Part shown: in pieces, positions 63,118-64,000 of the stretch
Numbering within the stretch: position 1 is the first letter of the stretch
Layout: the number at the start of each line of letters is the position of its first letter
DNA from: Tiliqua scincoides
Taxonomy: Eukaryota; Chordata; Lepidosauria; Squamata; Scincidae
Direction: 5' to 3'
Assembly (NCBI RefSeq): GCF_035046505.1
Contig: NC_089825.1
Location: forward strand, 4,909,063 to 4,973,062
Length of the DNA: 64,000 bases
The notes under the pieces: model-generated
What the model was told of the DNA's origin: nothing
What the model saw: only the letters and a program-made list of their open reading frames with translations
Database searches by the model: none
Made by a program: the position numbers and the translations under genes

Positions 63118-63473
63118 CTGAAAACATGTGAACCAAACTCTTTTCTGACTGTTTGAAACAGTGACTTTGGGAAGGCCCCCACCCATTTCTCAGCAAGATA
63201 AAGACGCAACCAACCAAAAGACCCAGGTAGATAAATTTTGATCTCCAGTATAAAATAACTGCAGTGATAGCTACCTTTGCATTGATTTGGTTCATCTAGT
63301 GGCTGCATCAGCCAACATTCCTAGTTTCTTATGTGTGTGTCCTGGGCTAAGGACTCACCAAGTCTAAGGATATACTGCAAGAATGGCAAAGTTTTGAAAA
63401 GGGTGCAAATTTCAAATTTCCAAACTTAATGCAACTGTGAAATAAAGACCATTAATAATTGGTTTCAGTATTT

Positions 63474-63690
63474 CAGTGGAATAGCTAGAGGGGGTGCAAA
63501 GCACTCAGTTATGCAGGGAGCCTCATCGTGGCATGCAAGCGGCCCCTCCCCCTTGGAGCCATTCCGGGTGTTGGAAGCAAAACAGAGGCATACACCTGGC
63601 TCTGAAGGGCAGAAGGAGGGGCCACTTACACAGCGTGGTGAAGCTCTCTACTAAACTTAGTGCTTTGCACCTCCTCTAGCTATGCCACTA
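63474..63690. mobile_element. hAT-like MITE with perfect 8-bp target duplication
   Basis: 217 bp. Ends CAGTGGAATAGCTAGAGG and CCTCTAGCTATGCCACTA are long inverted repeats (about 31 of 35 positions). Flanked on both sides by CAGTATTT (63466-63473 and 63691-63698). Confidence 0.88.
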
Positions 63691-64000
63691 CAGTATTTCC
63701 GCCTCCCACCCCATGTAATTAAAGAAAACTGTTACAGTTGCCTCTAAAGTCTGAATCATAAGATACCGTCTTGCGTCAGTTATAGCTCAGAAACTGTCCT
63801 TCACTGATACCCAAAGCTTTTTTAGTTTCTTATGCAGCTGTTTACATTACTGTAGAAAAGGAATCTCAGAACTCTCCTCTTTTACCAGACAAACTGGATA
63901 AAATTCTGTCTAAAGTAGGGAAAAAAAACAGTCTCTGCAGTAGCAGGGCAGTGAAAATAGCTAAGCAGATAAAACCACATCCTGTGCCTTGCAGGACAAA

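Noticed and set aside
58167-64000. MYD88 exons expected next to ACAA1 by human gene order
   Set aside because: No death-domain or TIR-domain codons were found on either strand here.

Overview
The window is nuclear DNA from a vertebrate, most likely a squamate reptile (lizard). Two orthologues of human genes are split into small exons with vertebrate splice sites. The interspersed repeats are of kinds I associate with squamate genomes: a CR1/L2-like LINE whose copies end in a TTATGTTCTTA-type tail, a second LINE with a C-terminal zinc finger, tRNA-headed SINEs, a 5S-rRNA-headed SINE and many short hAT-like DNA elements. Nothing prokaryotic is present. The species cannot be named from this sequence.

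Layout. 1-9180 is repeat-rich intergenic DNA beyond the 3' end of GARS1, with LINE copies, tRNA-like SINEs and a decayed C2H2 zinc-finger relic. 9203-36426 is GARS1 (glycyl-tRNA synthetase) on the minus strand. I could place all 17 coding exons, giving 746 codons plus stop. Its promoter CpG island spans about 36110-36760. 36950-41845 holds a tandem array of a palindromic repeat, a large internally deleted LINE and unique DNA up to a 200-base run of N (41846-42045). 42630-58166 is ACAA1 (peroxisomal 3-ketoacyl-CoA thiolase) on the minus strand, with 12 coding exons and 425 codons plus stop, again with a CpG-rich first exon. 58345-64000 is repeat-rich, but near its right end it carries what looks like the last exon and 3' UTR of a further minus-strand gene that I could not identify.

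The two main genes are unrelated housekeeping genes. GARS1 charges tRNA-Gly in cytosol and mitochondria, and two start codons are visible. ACAA1 does the last step of peroxisomal beta-oxidation, and a PTS2 import signal is visible at its N-terminus. The N run between them means their adjacency may reflect scaffolding rather than true neighbourhood.

Points most worth a second look: (1) a clear U12-type AT-AC intron inside GARS1; (2) a 5S-rRNA-headed SINE whose tail is shared with the 3' end of the zinc-finger LINE in the same window; (3) the same palindromic repeat in tandem just upstream of both promoters; (4) the same large inverted-repeat/minisatellite composite in intron 1 of both genes; (5) a perfect RFX-type palindrome in the GARS1 promoter. 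I found no CRISPR array, no new enzyme system and no prokaryote-like operon.
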